Shown: one piece after another, positions 16,163 through 23,666 of the stretch
Numbering within the stretch: position 1 is the first letter of the stretch
Layout: each line of letters begins with the position of its first letter
From: Leptospira mtsangambouensis
Lineage (GTDB): Bacteria; Spirochaetota; Leptospiria; Leptospirales; Leptospiraceae
DNA length: 64,000 nt
Assembly: GCF_004770475.1 (NCBI RefSeq)
Contig: NZ_RQHK01000002.1
Location: 598,001-662,000, forward strand
Direction: 5' to 3'
The notes under the pieces: generated by a model
Told to the model about the DNA's origin: nothing
The model's database searches: none
Seen by the model: only the letters and a program-made list of their open reading frames with translations
Translations under genes and position numbers: made by a program

Positions 16163-16856
16163 CGGAGGAACAAAGAATGGGTTTGCCATTTGTTTCTGAA
16201 TCTACAAAAACTTGGACATTCGAAAATCCATTTTTTTCTGTTTGTTTAAAATATAATTTTTTACGTTTGATGGGTAATGGCGACTGGATTTGAAACGTAA
16301 GTTCAGATTCGTTTAGATTCCAAGAAAAATGCAGAGGAAAAGGCAAAGTATTTTTGATACGTAAATCTTTTGTTGGGTATACAACGGATGCATCCGTTCC
16401 CAGAGGTGTAAACCTTGTTTCTTCATTGTATAAATCGCGGGAGTGGGGGAAACGTTCTAAAATTTCTAAACCAAGCTCTAAGGATAAATAATAAATAATT
16501 CCTGACAATTGACAAAGGCCACCTGCAATTTCTGAACCGACTTGTCCTCCTCGGATCACCCTTCCTTCTTTGAATCCTTTTTTGATAGTTGGTTCTCCCA
16601 TTTCATACCAAAAAGAAAAAATTTTCCCTGGGTACAGAACACGGTTGTTCATTCGTGTAACGGCGATTTGAAGGTTATGGAGTTTTCCTTCTTTGAGCGG
16701 AGAAGAAAGTATAGGAAGTGTGAGTTTCGATTCTTCGGACCAAATGGCGATACTATTGTTATATGGTTTTAATCCAAATTGAAAAGGACCTCCTTGCAAA
16801 AAAATCCCAAACCACCTGAGGATCACTTTGATTTTTAGTTTTATGAGTGGAATCAA
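16146..16856 (-). CDS. VanW family protein
   Basis: 236 residues. The centre matches the VanW domain: NLQIAVTRMNNRVLYPGKIF, then GFKEGRVIRGGQVG and AGGLCQLSGIIYYL, then HSRDLY and the TDASV region. VanW was first seen in vancomycin-resistance clusters, but its biochemical role is unknown and most homologues lie outside resistance loci. There is no vanHAX context here. The start is TTG at 16856, 9 bases after the DUF2452 stop. It is followed by the overlapping membrane-protein gene. Confidence 0.85.
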   Translation of the reverse strand: MIPLIKLKIKVILRWFGIFLQGGPFQFGLKPYNNSIAIWSEESKLTLPILSSPLKEGKLHNLQIAVTRMNNRVLYPGKIFSFWYEMGEPTIKKGFKEGRVIRGGQVGSEIAGGLCQLSGIIYYLSLELGLEILERFPHSRDLYNEETRFTPLGTDASVVYPTKDLRIKNTLPFPLHFSWNLNESELTFQIQSPLPIKRKKLYFKQTEKNGFSNVQVFVDSETNGKPILCSSDDYKI

Positions 16857-16865
16857 AGTTAGGTG

Positions 16866-17276
16866 TTATTCTTGGGAATCTAAAAATACTTCTGTAAAAC
16901 TTCTATCTGGATTCATAATATAAGAACCTTTGTAGGAATGTGGAGGATGGTTTCCCCAATCTTTGGGAGAAAGAAGAGAAAAGTAAGAACCATTTTCTTT
17001 TTCATATAAATGAATGGTTTGCCCTGGTTTTTTTTCAAACTGGCAACGTGCTTTGTGAAGTTCAATGTCTTTTTCCGCACGTTTTAAAATGAGCTCGGCT
17101 TCTTCTTTTAGGCGACGGATTTGTCCAGCAATGACTTCCAATTTTCCATGCAAATGGAGTTGGACAGATTCTTCCGCCAATTCAATTTCTTTGGCCCGGT
17201 CGACAAGACTGATTTTAGGTGCAAGCCTACTGGTTCCATAGGTAAGACTATGATGGGGAGTTTCCTCTGTTTCCAT
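16866..17276 (-). CDS. DUF2452 (C1orf50-like) protein
   Basis: 136 residues, soluble, largely helical. The order HSLTYGTSRLAPKISLVDRAKEIELAEE, KLEVIAGQIRRLKEEAE and YFSLLSPKDWG (each part short but in family order) matches DUF2452, a family shared by bacteria and animals with no settled function. Helices from 25 to 95 probably pair as a coiled coil. It is the first gene of a minus-strand group with the VanW protein and the membrane protein. Confidence 0.75.
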   Translation of the reverse strand: METEETPHHSLTYGTSRLAPKISLVDRAKEIELAEESVQLHLHGKLEVIAGQIRRLKEEAELILKRAEKDIELHKARCQFEKKPGQTIHLYEKENGSYFSLLSPKDWGNHPPHSYKGSYIMNPDRSFTEVFLDSQE

Positions 17277-17344
17277 TCTAAGGATTAGACAATCGTGAAC
17301 TTATGAATTGGCAATTCATTTCTCTTGGGAGGTATGCAGTAGGG

Positions 17345-17379
17345 TAGAAAAAGGCTCTCCTAAGATTTTTAGGAAAGCC
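17345..17379 (-). terminator. Rho-independent terminator after the SPOR gene
   Basis: GGCTCTCCTAA (17353-17363) and TTAGGAAAGCC (17369-17379) form an 11-bp stem with one mismatch. On the minus strand it is followed by TTTTTCT. It ends the coaE-SPOR transcript. Confidence 0.8.
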
Positions 17380-17409
17380 GAAGGCCAAGGTTTTTGACGA
17401 TCTCTATTT

Positions 17410-18192
17410 TTATGATAACGGTTGGTAACTCACAACCATCGCCTTGGATTTGATATCTTTTGGCATAGAAGTTTTAGAGAGAACTTTGGAAAGAGATCCT
17501 TTGTCCTTGGATTTTCCCATTTGTACCACAAAGAATCCATTTTTTACAACAATAAAAGACTTAGCTGGCAACTTACCATGGTTATCTGCTTTTAGTTGTG
17601 ATAAAAAAGTTTCAGCAGATTGTCTGCTAGTAAAAGCAGCCAGTTGGATGGTAAACTGTTTCCCATCTGTTTTATCGGCCTTTGAAACTTGCGAAGAAAG
17701 TTTTTGTGATTTGGATGGCTTAGAAGTGGGAGCCAAGTTTTTGAATCTTTCTTCTTTTGCACTAACCACTTGTTTTTCTCTACGTTTTGTCAAATCAACA
17801 ATTTGTTGTTTTTTCTCTTCTTCTTCATCTTTAGCGGTAGAAGTTTCTACAAAGTAGGGATGGTTTCCAACATCAGCCATAGGAATTTCTTGTGAAGCGA
17901 TTGTTTGTTCTCTGGATTTGGTTCCTTGGACAAGAGAAGATGCCGCATTGGTTCCAAGATTCGCATCGGTTCCGTTTGTTGCCGCTGGTGCAGGGATGTT
18001 CGTCTCTGTTACTTCCGACTTTGCCTGTGCTTCTTCTATCTTTTTTTGTACAGATTGGACTTCCTCTTGTTTTCCTCGTCCAACAGAAACCCCAAGGAAA
18101 AAAATAGAAAAGAAAAGTGCAAAAAGAAAGAGGGATAAAACACCAATTCTTTGTTTATCTAGGTTGATTACGTAAAATACTCTTTCTTTCAT
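17410..18192 (-). CDS. SPOR domain membrane protein
   Basis: 260 residues. One membrane helix (about 17-38, VLSLFLFALFFSIFFLGV) follows a short cytoplasmic head. Then comes a long low-complexity linker rich in E, K, T and S (40-175), and a C-terminal SPOR domain (about 180-255) with FTIQLAAFTSRQSAETFL and FFVVQMGK. SPOR domains bind glycan strands stripped of stem peptides and recruit proteins to division sites. The ATG overlaps the coaE stop (ATGA), so it is translated after coaE. Confidence 0.88.
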   Translation of the reverse strand: MKERVFYVINLDKQRIGVLSLFLFALFFSIFFLGVSVGRGKQEEVQSVQKKIEEAQAKSEVTETNIPAPAATNGTDANLGTNAASSLVQGTKSREQTIASQEIPMADVGNHPYFVETSTAKDEEEEKKQQIVDLTKRREKQVVSAKEERFKNLAPTSKPSKSQKLSSQVSKADKTDGKQFTIQLAAFTSRQSAETFLSQLKADNHGKLPAKSFIVVKNGFFVVQMGKSKDKGSLSKVLSKTSMPKDIKSKAMVVSYQPLS

Positions 18193-18809
18193 TTTTTTAT
18201 CCTTTTTTTGATTTCTGAATCGATGATGACAATTTGTTCTTTTAACTTCTCCCTTTGATTATCGTTAGTTACGACAAAATCAGAGAGAGACTTTTTTTTC
18301 TCTAAATCCATTTGAGAGAGGTTTCTTTTTTGGAAATCTTCATAGTCCATACCGCCGCGGCTTTGGACTCTTTCCCATGCCACTTCTGGGCTTACTGCCA
18401 CAGTCACTGTAAAATCACAGATAGTATGAGCATCGGTTTCGAATAGAAGGGGAACTTCCCAGGCAACAATACTTCCTTCCTTTCTAGAATTTAAAAATTC
18501 TAAGAAACTTTTGCGAACCAAAGGGTGGAGGAGATCATTCAGAGCTTGTAGTTTTGTTTTATCGGAGAAAGCAAGTTCCGCAATTTTGGAACGGATGGGT
18601 GCCCCGTTTGTATCTAAGATAACATCACCAAAAATTTGAACGAGTTCTCCGATCACGGGACTAGTTGGTTCTGTAAAAGAACGTGCGATGGCATCAGAAC
18701 TTATCGTTTCTACCCCTAACTCACCAAACATAGCAAGGACAGTGGACTTTCCCGATCCAATGGATCCGGTAATTCCAATGAGAGTTTTATTGTTATGTTT
18801 TGGAGTCAC
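18189..18809 (-). CDS. coaE: Dephospho-CoA kinase
   Basis: 206 residues. A P-loop GITGSIGSGKSTVLAMF opens the protein, ISSDAIAR follows, and AWEVPLLFETDAH is the family's central block. The enzyme phosphorylates dephospho-CoA, the last step of coenzyme A synthesis. The start is GTG at 18809. An inverted repeat (CACGGGTT with AACCCGTG, 18807-18834) covers this start codon and could hinder ribosome access. Downstream it is coupled to the SPOR gene. Confidence 0.92.
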   Translation of the reverse strand: MTPKHNNKTLIGITGSIGSGKSTVLAMFGELGVETISSDAIARSFTEPTSPVIGELVQIFGDVILDTNGAPIRSKIAELAFSDKTKLQALNDLLHPLVRKSFLEFLNSRKEGSIVAWEVPLLFETDAHTICDFTVTVAVSPEVAWERVQSRGGMDYEDFQKRNLSQMDLEKKKSLSDFVVTNDNQREKLKEQIVIIDSEIKKRIKK

Positions 18810-18861
18810 GGGTTTATAACATAAAAAACCCGTGAAAGTACAAGTATTTTTTTATCCTAAT

Positions 18862-18886
18862 TTAGAAAAAAATACTAAAGTATTTG
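18862..18886 (-). terminator. Rho-independent terminator after the hydrolase gene
   Basis: Minus-strand AAATACT/AGTATTT hairpin (18870-18885) with a 2-base loop (18877-18878), continuing into a T run (the A run at 18865-18872 on the plus strand). It sits 7 bases past the hydrolase stop. The short stem makes it moderate evidence. Confidence 0.5.
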
Positions 18887-18891
18887 GTAAG

Positions 18892-19830
18892 TTATTTTGC
18901 CTGTTGATTCAGGTTTAAAATCCAGTCTTGTACCAGTTTGGCGGACAATTTCGGATCTTCAATCATAGGAGCATGTCCCATATTTTCTAAAAGGACAGAT
19001 TCAAAACGGGGTTTTAGTTTTTGTTTTAAAACATCCATCACCGTATAATGAATGACTTTGTCTTCCTTACCCCAGATGGCAAGAGTGGGTGATTGTATTT
19101 CGATTAGTTTTTTTTCTAAAAAATACCCTTCCTTTCTAATTTGTTTTAGGATGGAGGCATTCCATTCCCTGTTCGCAAAAGATTTGTTAGCAAAGTATGT
19201 TTTTAAAAAACCCGGAAGATAAGGTGGCTTGACAAAGGTAAAAGCAAGAAGCCTGTCAAAGTCTTCGGGACTTGTGACAAGTAGTGGGCTTGGTTTTCCA
19301 GACAACTCGATAGTTTGCATTTCGCTTGGAGTCGGACTTTTGATTCCGGCATTGTCGAAGAGGATTAGTGATTTTACTTTTTTTGGGTATTTGGCTGCAA
19401 AAATTCCTGCAATCCCGCCACCCATTGAATTTCCAGCGATATGAAGTTCTTTTAATCCTAGTATTTCTGTAAATTGGTAGAGCCTGTCCGCCTGTGCTTC
19501 TTGGGTATAGTTTAGGCCTTCTGGTTTGTCTGATTCCCCAAAACCAGGAAGGTCGGGCGCAATGACAGAAAATTCTTTTGGGAGGTGTCTAGAAAATCTG
19601 GTCCAATGGTCCTTGTCTCCGCCAAATCCATGTACAGCGAGAATGGTTTCTGTTGTTCCCGTTTTTTCTGTATACTTCCATTGTAATCCTTCTACCAAAA
19701 CGGATTTGGTTTCCAGTTCGGATCTGTAACGCTCTAAACTAATTCCTGTTTTGTGAAGGGTGGCAGCACAATGTATTTGCAGGAATAAAAAAAGGATTAA
19801 GGTGGTAAATGGTTTCCAATGAACTTTCAT
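18892..19830 (-). CDS. Alpha/beta-hydrolase fold lipoprotein (lipase/esterase-like)
   Basis: 312 residues. A signal with an LQIHC lipobox near Cys 21 is followed by an alpha/beta-hydrolase domain: LAVHGFGGDKDHW (oxyanion hole), PDLPGFGESDKP, nucleophile elbow GNSMGG near 135, acid in WGKEDKV near 250, and His in MGHAPM near 285. All three triad residues are present, so the enzyme is probably active. The closest picture is a secreted esterase or lipase tethered to a membrane. It is a single-gene unit ended by its own hairpin. The natural substrate is unknown. Confidence 0.85.
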   Translation of the reverse strand: MKVHWKPFTTLILFLFLQIHCAATLHKTGISLERYRSELETKSVLVEGLQWKYTEKTGTTETILAVHGFGGDKDHWTRFSRHLPKEFSVIAPDLPGFGESDKPEGLNYTQEAQADRLYQFTEILGLKELHIAGNSMGGGIAGIFAAKYPKKVKSLILFDNAGIKSPTPSEMQTIELSGKPSPLLVTSPEDFDRLLAFTFVKPPYLPGFLKTYFANKSFANREWNASILKQIRKEGYFLEKKLIEIQSPTLAIWGKEDKVIHYTVMDVLKQKLKPRFESVLLENMGHAPMIEDPKLSAKLVQDWILNLNQQAK

Positions 19831-19859
19831 AGTGTCCTCACAAAAAATATAAAGGATCG

Positions 19860-19887
19860 TTGACAGAGGGATCAGAAAAAATACCTT
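19860..19887 (+). promoter_or_regulatory. Promoter for tRNA-Phe
   Basis: TTGACA at 19860-19865, a 16-base spacer and TACCTT at 19882-19887, 13 bases before the mature tRNA. The -10 is a weak match; position and the perfect -35 support it. Confidence 0.45.
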
Positions 19888-19900
19888 GGTCGTAACCGAA

Positions 19901-19973
<73 letters not shown>

Positions 19974-19980
19974 CGGTTGC

Positions 19981-20238
19981 CTAATTTCCAACCTTTCTTT
20001 CTTCTCCCATCGTCCAAAGTCCCAAAAATTCGTTTTCCTCTACTTTTTTGCAGAGTTCCGGCTTATAGAGTTTTTTTACCGGTGGTTTGGGATAAATATG
20101 AATCTCATCATTGTCTGGGATAAAGGTGAGCATTCTTAAAATTGTATCTTGGCCTTCAATTTCATACATTGTGTAAGACATCCCTTTGGAAGGAATGATT
20201 TGAGAAGTTTCCAAATACTTGCGTGTGTTTTCTGACAT
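19981..20238 (-). CDS. Small hypothetical protein
   Basis: 85 residues from ATG at 20238 (MSENTRKYLETSQIIP); an earlier in-frame start at 20277 would reach into the spacer near the next gene and looks poorer. It is soluble, of mixed charge, with IHIYPKPPVKKLYKP near the middle and EFLGLWTMGEERK near the end. No family recognised. It lies between tRNA-Phe and the MocR-type regulator and has the regulator's strand, about 50 bases downstream. Confidence 0.5.
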   Translation of the reverse strand: MSENTRKYLETSQIIPSKGMSYTMYEIEGQDTILRMLTFIPDNDEIHIYPKPPVKKLYKPELCKKVEENEFLGLWTMGEERKVGN

Positions 20239-20289
20239 AGTATAGACCTTGTTTTCGATTCCTCTTCTGGCAACCAAAAACTAAAAAAG

Positions 20290-21696
20290 TCATTGTTTTC
20301 GTTTTTTTAAGAATAACTTGGAGAATTGTATTAGTTTTTCTCGAATCTTCGGTGAAAGACCTACGGATACATTGATTCGAAAATGTTTGTCCCAATGTTT
20401 GGAAAGCCCAAAAAGAGATCCTGGAGCAATGGCCATTCCTATTTTTTTAGATTCACTTAGTAATTTGTCACCATCTAACGGTGATTTGATCCATAATACA
20501 AATCCTCCATCAGGTTTTTGGATTTCAAGTGTTTCGGCACTATGGAAGGATAAAAGTTTTATATACTCATCAGTGAGTTTTTGGTATTCCGAACGTAAAA
20601 ATTTGAGATGCCTTTCATAAGTTTGTAATTTTAAAAATTGTAGGACTGCCATTTGGGTCGGGTTGTTTTCTGAAATTTTATAAGCTCTTGTTTGTTTACT
20701 CAATTCACGAATTCCCGTTTTGGATGCCACCCAACCCATCCGAAGTCCAGGAGCAATGGTTTTAGAAAACGAAGAACAAAGATAAGATTTGGGACCTTTG
20801 GGTTCTGTGGGAAAATAACTCACTAAAGGTTTGGGTCTTGTGCCTGAAAAATATAAATCTCCATAAATATCATCTTCTACTAAATGAATCCCATACAAAT
20901 AAGAAATTTTTGCAAGGTTTTGTTTTGTTAAATCACTTAAAAGAATTCCGTTCGGATTATTGAAGTTAGCTGAAAATAAAAATACTTTTGGTTTGTGTCG
21001 TTTGATTAATTTTTCATATTCATCACAAGAGATCCCTTCTTCTTTTCTATAGGGAATTTCTACAACTTTTAGCTTGAGCACTTCTAAAATTTGAAATAAT
21101 CCAACGTAAATGGGAGAAGGAACAATCACTGTATCACCCGGTTCTGTTGTACTCAGTAAGGAAAAGGTAATGGCTTCTGTACATCCACTCGTGATTTGGA
21201 TTTGTTCTGTGTTTGTTCTATACCCGTGAATGGAAGTGCGTTTGCTAATCCATTCTCGTAAACCAGGGTTTCCTTGTAAGTCACCATAGGTAAAAATTTC
21301 TTTGTATCTAAGTGCTTTTTTAAAAGAAGAGGTAAGGGCACCGAGTGGAAGATAAAAATCAGAAGGAATGGCAGCACCAAAAGAGATCAGTTTGGGATCC
21401 ATCACTGTGTTCATAATTTGTTGGATCCGATCATCCGCTTCCACGGCTGGATAAAATTCATTTTGTGGTCCAGAGATGACAGTGCGAATATTGGGATGTA
21501 CAAAGTATCCTGACTGGGGAACCACAAAGATATAACCTTCTTCTTCTAGAATTCGATAGGCCTCCTTTGCAGTGGTGAGGCTACAGGACTTTAAACTTTG
21601 GATTTCTCTAAGGGAAGGAATCCTTTCTCCTTCGGAGTAATACCCCGACTTAATTTCAGTTTTAAGATTGGTGGCTAATTGTTTGTATTTTGTCAT
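20290..21696 (-). CDS. MocR-type transcription regulator (GntR winged helix plus aminotransferase domain)
   Basis: 468 residues. The N-terminal GntR winged helix (about 1-70) has EIKSGYYSEGERIPSLRE and ILEEEGYIFVVPQSGYFV. The rest is a fold type I aminotransferase domain with NNPNG, VEDDIYGDLYF and the PLP lysine in SSFSKTIAPGLRMGW. MocR proteins bind PLP or an aldimine and switch divergent metabolic genes, often for vitamin B6 or amino-acid use. Here the divergent gene is a stand-alone aminotransferase, and the 70-base spacer holds repeated ACTGTATA boxes, a likely operator. Whether the domain has catalytic activity of its own is unknown. Confidence 0.9.
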   Translation of the reverse strand: MTKYKQLATNLKTEIKSGYYSEGERIPSLREIQSLKSCSLTTAKEAYRILEEEGYIFVVPQSGYFVHPNIRTVISGPQNEFYPAVEADDRIQQIMNTVMDPKLISFGAAIPSDFYLPLGALTSSFKKALRYKEIFTYGDLQGNPGLREWISKRTSIHGYRTNTEQIQITSGCTEAITFSLLSTTEPGDTVIVPSPIYVGLFQILEVLKLKVVEIPYRKEEGISCDEYEKLIKRHKPKVFLFSANFNNPNGILLSDLTKQNLAKISYLYGIHLVEDDIYGDLYFSGTRPKPLVSYFPTEPKGPKSYLCSSFSKTIAPGLRMGWVASKTGIRELSKQTRAYKISENNPTQMAVLQFLKLQTYERHLKFLRSEYQKLTDEYIKLLSFHSAETLEIQKPDGGFVLWIKSPLDGDKLLSESKKIGMAIAPGSLFGLSKHWDKHFRINVSVGLSPKIREKLIQFSKLFLKKRKQ

Positions 21697-21699
21697 GAA

Positions 21700-21739
21700 A
21701 CTGTATACTAATAGTTTGAGTTAACTGTATATGGACAGT
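21700..21739. promoter_or_regulatory. Operator candidate of the MocR-type regulator
   Basis: Two direct copies of ACTGTATA (21700-21707 and 21724-21731), 24 bases apart start to start. The second is also half of an inverted repeat ACTGT-ATATGG-ACAGT (21724-21739). Direct repeats about two helical turns apart with an added inverted half-site are the known pattern for MocR/GabR/PdxR binding. The sites fill the spacer between the divergent genes. Confidence 0.6.
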
Positions 21740-21766
21740 TGCCTCTACTTTTGATATTCTAATACT

Positions 21767-22960
21767 ATGAAAACGGAAATGCCAAGTATTTTTTCTGCTA
21801 AACGAACTTCTTTTGTTCGCACTTCGGTCATTCGTGAAATTTTAAAACTGACTGTTGAAAATTCGGATATTCTTTCTTTTGCAGGAGGACTTCCTAACCC
21901 TAACTTACTTCCGAAAGATGTTTTAAACACAGTGATGGAGTCTGTGGTAAAAGAAAATATTTCGACTGCGTTTCAATATGGTGATTCCTCTGGGTATCTC
22001 CCACTTCGAACAGTAATTTCAAATAAACTAACTGACGTTTATTGGTCAACGCCCGAATCCATCACCATCACTCACGGATCCCAACAAGGGCTTGATATTT
22101 TAGGAAAAATGTTTATGGATCCAGATACCAATGTTTTATTGGAAGACCCTGTGTATTTGGGAGCATTGCAGGCATTTTCTCCATACAATCCAAATTTTTT
22201 TAGTGTTCCCATCGAACCCGATGGACCCAATTTATATTGGTTGGAAGAAATTGTATCACAAAACAAAATTCATGTTTTTTATGTTAATCCATCCTACCAG
22301 AATCCTTCTACCTATACTTGGTCTTTGGAAAAAAGAAAACAAATTGCAAAAATCCTAGATGAAAAAGAAATCATTCTCATCGAAGATGAAGCATATCGGT
22401 ATTTGGATTTTAATGGAATCGTTTATCCTTCTGTCAGTTCTTTTCGGAAACGAAGTGACCTAACATTTGTTCTTGGAAGTTTTTCTAAAATTTTATCTCC
22501 TGGGTTTCGGTTGGGTTGGACGGTAGTGCCAGAGCTATACCGATCTCTTTTTACTGCGATCAAACAAGGAAACGATTTGAATTCCAACCAATTTTCACAA
22601 GTGGTTGTTTCTAAACTTATGAATGTTTTGGATTGGAAAGGTCATCTGCATTCCATTCAAAAATTTTATTCCGATAAAAAAGAAACTTTGGTTTCTCTTT
22701 TGAAAGAAAATCTTCCAGAAGCTCGGTTTAGTATTCCCGAAGGAGGAATGTTCCTTTGGGTAGAATATCCGAAAGTTTCTTCCAAAGAACTTATGGAACG
22801 TTGTCTTACAAGCGGTGTGGCGATGGTACCTGGATCTGAGTTTTCTCCTGCAAGCCGTTCATCCTCGTATTTTCGAATGAACTTTAGTTTTTTGGAAAAA
22901 GAAGACTTGGAACTTGGAGTCAAACGAATCACTAAAGTGTATCGAGACATAAATACGTGA
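21767..22960 (+). CDS. PLP-dependent aminotransferase (class I/II, 2-aminoadipate-type)
   Basis: 397 residues of fold type I: FAGGLPNPNLLP at the N-terminus, TITHGSQQGLDI, VNPSYQNPST (NPxxQNPS), LIEDEAYRYLDF with the PLP-phenol Asp, the PLP lysine in GSFSKILSPGFRLGW, and the substrate-binding Arg in SYFRMNFS. The N-terminal block and PSYQNP point to the alpha-aminoadipate/branched-chain subgroup. It is divergent from a MocR regulator whose own aminotransferase domain is related, and is likely its regulatory target. Substrate unknown. A second in-frame ATG lies 4 codons in. Confidence 0.87.
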   Translation: MKTEMPSIFSAKRTSFVRTSVIREILKLTVENSDILSFAGGLPNPNLLPKDVLNTVMESVVKENISTAFQYGDSSGYLPLRTVISNKLTDVYWSTPESITITHGSQQGLDILGKMFMDPDTNVLLEDPVYLGALQAFSPYNPNFFSVPIEPDGPNLYWLEEIVSQNKIHVFYVNPSYQNPSTYTWSLEKRKQIAKILDEKEIILIEDEAYRYLDFNGIVYPSVSSFRKRSDLTFVLGSFSKILSPGFRLGWTVVPELYRSLFTAIKQGNDLNSNQFSQVVVSKLMNVLDWKGHLHSIQKFYSDKKETLVSLLKENLPEARFSIPEGGMFLWVEYPKVSSKELMERCLTSGVAMVPGSEFSPASRSSSYFRMNFSFLEKEDLELGVKRITKVYRDINT

Positions 22961-22981
22961 CATGTGTTTAGTATTTTTTTC

Positions 22982-23010
22982 TTGACACTACTATTCGTTT
23001 GTTTACTTAT
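22982..23010 (+). promoter_or_regulatory. Promoter for the 51-codon gene
   Basis: TTGACA (22982-22987), a 17-base spacer and ACTTAT (23005-23010); shifting by one gives TACTTA. The expected start point falls on or next to the ATG at 23016, so the transcript may be leaderless. Confidence 0.4.
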
Positions 23011-23015
23011 TAAGT

Positions 23016-23171
23016 ATGAAGCCTGCTGTCACAAAAGCTTTGTATCCTAAATTTTCTGTTTTGAGTTTGGAAGAAAAACTAGAGGTCCTGAAAGAAGATC
23101 CTACCTTTCGCCTACTGGTCGACCAGATCTATCAAAACTATAAGGAAAACAGGTCCACGGTCATTCTTTGA
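23016..23171 (+). CDS. Small 51-residue protein
   Basis: ATG at 23016 to TGA at 23169. The product begins MKPAVTKALYPKFSVLSLEE, continues KLEVLKEDPTFRLL and ends ENRSTVIL. It is amphipathic, highly charged and probably two helices; the segment SLEEKLEVLKEDPTFRLLV resembles a helical adaptor. The gene has a consensus -35 box upstream and ends 49 bases before the next gene on the same strand, with which it could form an operon. No family recognised, but composition and codon use look coding. Confidence 0.5.
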   Translation: MKPAVTKALYPKFSVLSLEEKLEVLKEDPTFRLLVDQIYQNYKENRSTVIL

Positions 23172-23220
23172 TTTGCCTAGACTAAGGATTCTCGCTTCTA
23201 TGGAAACAAAGTAGGTAATC

Positions 23221-23646
23221 ATGAATTTAGAACTAAATCCCCAAGAAACAAAACACCTTTTGAATGCACTTGCTGTATTCGAATGGGTGAGTAATTCCCC
23301 CCATGAAGAAACAGATCCATCTGTGGACGAATTCATCCAATCCATCTTAAAAAAACTTTCTGCAGAAAAAGAAAGTCCCATCGTTTCAGAAAACGGACTT
23401 TATACCATCTCAGAAGAATATTTTCAGGAAGTATTTGAGTCTTATATCGAACCTTATAACGATGATATATTCTGGACAGATCTTTCTACAGAACTTGCCC
23501 AAAGAGATTTGGAACAAAAAGTATCTGCAAAAGATTTGGAAGCACTGAGCCCGGAAGATTATGAAAACAAGGTCGCCAAAGAAGCAGAAAAGTATGATAC
23601 GGAATTTGAAAAAAACGGTGTGGATAATTTATTCTTAAAAAAATAA
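23221..23646 (+). CDS. Acidic hypothetical protein
   Basis: 141 residues, strongly acidic, mostly helical, without signal or membrane segment. It starts MNLELNPQETKHLLNALAVF after an AGGT ribosome site. The N-terminal part ETKHLLNALAVFEWVSNSP looks like a small helical domain; the C-terminal part ends DNLFLKK. It may be part of a two-gene unit with the 51-codon gene. Family not recognised. The stop is 20 bases from the convergent phosphatase gene. Confidence 0.6.
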   Translation: MNLELNPQETKHLLNALAVFEWVSNSPHEETDPSVDEFIQSILKKLSAEKESPIVSENGLYTISEEYFQEVFESYIEPYNDDIFWTDLSTELAQRDLEQKVSAKDLEALSPEDYENKVAKEAEKYDTEFEKNGVDNLFLKK

Positions 23647-23666
23647 AGAAAGTTTGGGAAAAGGTT

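Noticed and set aside
16146..16856. Vancomycin-resistance locus because of the VanW protein
   Set aside because: No vanH, vanA or vanX and no two-component pair nearby; VanW proteins are widespread outside resistance clusters.
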